A stretch of DNA of 6,604 bases from Coriobacteriia bacterium. GTDB lineage: Bacteria > Actinomycetota > Coriobacteriia > Anaerosomatales > PALSA-660. Made by a program: the position numbers and the translations under genes. The notes below the pieces were generated by a model, which was not told the origin of the DNA, ran no database searches, and worked only from the letters and a program-made list of their open reading frames with translations. The first letter of the stretch is position 1; every line of letters begins with the position of its first letter. The stretch is from assembly GCA_003133285.1 (NCBI GenBank), contig PKWR01000098.1:1-6604 (forward strand), given 5' to 3'. Of this stretch, positions 5,357 to 6,604 are shown one piece after another.

Positions 5357-6604
5357 CTACTCGGCGTCCTCGTAGATGCGCGGGAAGAGCGACTCGCCCT
5401 TCTCGACGCGCGAACCGACCGGCAGTCCGCCCCACGCGCCGGCGGCATAGACGTCCGTGACCTCGTTGGGGTCGCTGAGGCCGAGCCGCTTCCACACCTC
5501 GCGCGACGTGTTCGGCAGCACCGGAGCCGTCACGAGAGCGGCGATTCGGACCGCCTCCAACGCGTTGTAGAGCACGGCGTCCAGGCGCGGGCGTGTCTCC
5601 TCCGCCTTCGCGAGGTTCCAGGGGGCGGAGTCCTCGATGTAGCGGTTCGTCCGCTTGATGAGCTCCCACGCACTCTCGAGCGCGCCCTCGTAGTCGAGCG
5701 TGACCATCCGTGCCTCTGTGGCCTCAGGCAACTCCCGTGCGATGCGAACGAGGTCCTCGTCGTCGGGTGTCGGCTCGGCGCCCTGCGGCACGATGCCGTC
5801 GCAGTACTTCTCGGTCATGTTGAACAGGCGCGAGACGAGGTTGCCCCAGTCGTTGGCGAGGTCCGCGTTGTAGTGCTGCACCATCGACTCGACCGAGATC
5901 GACCCGTCGACGCCGAACGGCACGTCGCGCAGGAAGTAGTAGCGATAGGCGTCGACGCCGAAACGCTCCACGAGCGACGCGGGCGTGACCGCGTTGCCCT
6001 TCGACTTCGACATCTTCTCGCCCTTGGTGAGCAGGAACCCGTGGGCGAACACGCGCTCGGGCAGCGCCACGCCGGCGGCCATCAGCATCGCGGGCCAGAT
6101 CGTGCAGTGGAACCGGATGATGTCCTTGCCGACGAAGTGGTACTGCGCGGGCCAGTAGTGCGCGAGCGGGCCCGAGAACGAGGGCGTGCCGTCCGCGCCG
6201 TAGCCGATCGCCGTGATGTAGTTGATGAGCGCGTCGAACCACACGTACATGACATGCTCCGGATCGAAGGGCAGCGGGATCCCCCAGGTGAACGTGGTGC
6301 GGCTCACCGAGAGGTCCTTGAGCCCGCCCGCGACGAACGAGATGACCTCGTTGCGGCGGGTCTCCGGCTGGATGAACTCGGGATGCGCGTCGTAGTAGTC
6401 GAGCAACCGCGTCTCATAGGCGGAGAGGCGGAAGAACCAGTTGTCTTCCTGGATGAACTGGACCTCGCGGCCGCACTGCGGACACTTCCCCTCCGCCAGC
6501 TGGTCGGCGGTGTAGAAGGTCTCGTCGGGCAGGCAGTACCAGCCCTCGTAGTGGCCCTGGTACAGGTCGCCGCTGTCCTTGAGCGCCTGGATGAACGCCT
6601 GCGC
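5357..6604 (-). CDS. metG: Methionyl-tRNA synthetase, N-terminal part off window
   Basis: The last 415 codons of a class I aminoacyl-tRNA synthetase that charges tRNA-Met in the cytosol. The frame is open to the right edge; the N-terminal 100 or so residues, including the HIGH motif, are missing. Seen in order (numbering from the window edge): YEGWYC (19-24) opening a zinc-knuckle insertion with Cys24, Asp27, Cys41 and Cys44; NWFFRLSAYE; the catalytic-core stretch HVMYVWFDALINYI (about 117-130); FVGKDIIRFH (about 157-166); and the ATP-binding KMSKS loop at 197-201 (6016-6002). The helical anticodon-binding domain follows (DLANDWGNLVSR, then WELIKRTNRYIEDSAPW). It ends LFPRIYEDAE, so there is no C-terminal EMAP-like tRNA-binding domain; the full enzyme is probably about 510-520 residues, the short form. 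The stop is TAG at 5359-5357. It is the first of a probable metG-tatD-flavoprotein transcript. Confidence 0.97.
   Translation of the reverse strand, partial: AQAFIQALKDSGDLYQGHYEGWYCLPDETFYTADQLAEGKCPQCGREVQFIQEDNWFFRLSAYETRLLDYYDAHPEFIQPETRRNEVISFVAGGLKDLSVSRTTFTWGIPLPFDPEHVMYVWFDALINYITAIGYGADGTPSFSGPLAHYWPAQYHFVGKDIIRFHCTIWPAMLMAAGVALPERVFAHGFLLTKGEKMSKSKGNAVTPASLVERFGVDAYRYYFLRDVPFGVDGSISVESMVQHYNADLANDWGNLVSRLFNMTEKYCDGIVPQGAEPTPDDEDLVRIARELPEATEARMVTLDYEGALESAWELIKRTNRYIEDSAPWNLAKAEETRPRLDAVLYNALEAVRIAALVTAPVLPNTSREVWKRLGLSDPNEVTDVYAAGAWGGLPVGSRVEKGESLFPRIYEDAE

Noticed and set aside
5350..5448. Upstream extension of tatD into metG
   Set aside because: Arg/Ser-rich shadow of the metG end. 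The ATG at 5349 is just after the metG stop.

Overview
The window is about two thirds or more G+C. All seven recognisable protein genes lie on the minus strand, in transcription order from the right edge: metG (5' part off the window), tatD, a small iron-sulfur flavoprotein gene, a YabE/RpfB-like gene with DUF348-G5-3D domains, rsmA (ksgA), veg, ispE and finally spoVG (3' end off the left edge). Intergenic gaps are all under 135 bp. I see no tRNA, rRNA, CRISPR array, insertion sequence or phage gene.

Organism (inference): the order metG-tatD-(G5 protein)-rsmA-ispE, without the rnmV gene that Bacillus has before ksgA, matches the mycobacterial metG-tatD-rpfB-ksgA-ispE arrangement. The presence of veg before ispE and spoVG after it matches Bacillus-type Bacillota (ksgA-yabG-veg-ispE-purR-ridA-spoVG). 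High G+C plus this hybrid order points to a deep-branching actinobacterium such as Coriobacteriia; a high-GC member of the Bacillota is the main alternative. A flavoprotein with a compact [4Fe-4S] cysteine motif fits an anaerobic lifestyle, but this is weak evidence.

Layout. 6604-4411: metG and tatD are 7 nt apart. 4414-3815: the flavoprotein gene overlaps the tatD stop by a GTGA, so these three look like one transcript. 3814-3686: a 129-bp gap with a plausible promoter for the cell-wall gene. 3685-1674: the 3D-domain protein and rsmA, separated by 2 nt. 1673-1617: a short AT-rich gap holding a near-consensus sigma-A promoter (perfect -10, 17-bp spacer) whose -35 box overlaps the rsmA stop codon; it drives veg. 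1334-1239: a 14-bp perfect GC-rich stem-loop separates veg from ispE. 356-227: a leader with a strong Shine-Dalgarno and a small hairpin before spoVG.

Functionally this is a housekeeping neighbourhood: tRNA charging (MetG), 16S rRNA dimethylation (RsmA), isoprenoid precursor synthesis (IspE), cell-wall remodelling (the 3D protein), a nuclease/deacylase-type hydrolase (TatD) and two small conserved regulatory or nucleic-acid-associated proteins (Veg, SpoVG). The unusual items are the inserted redox flavoprotein, the 3D catalytic domain where mycobacterial RpfB has its Rpf domain, the strong veg promoter, and the probable differential expression of veg and ispE. I found no sign of a wholly new multi-gene system.
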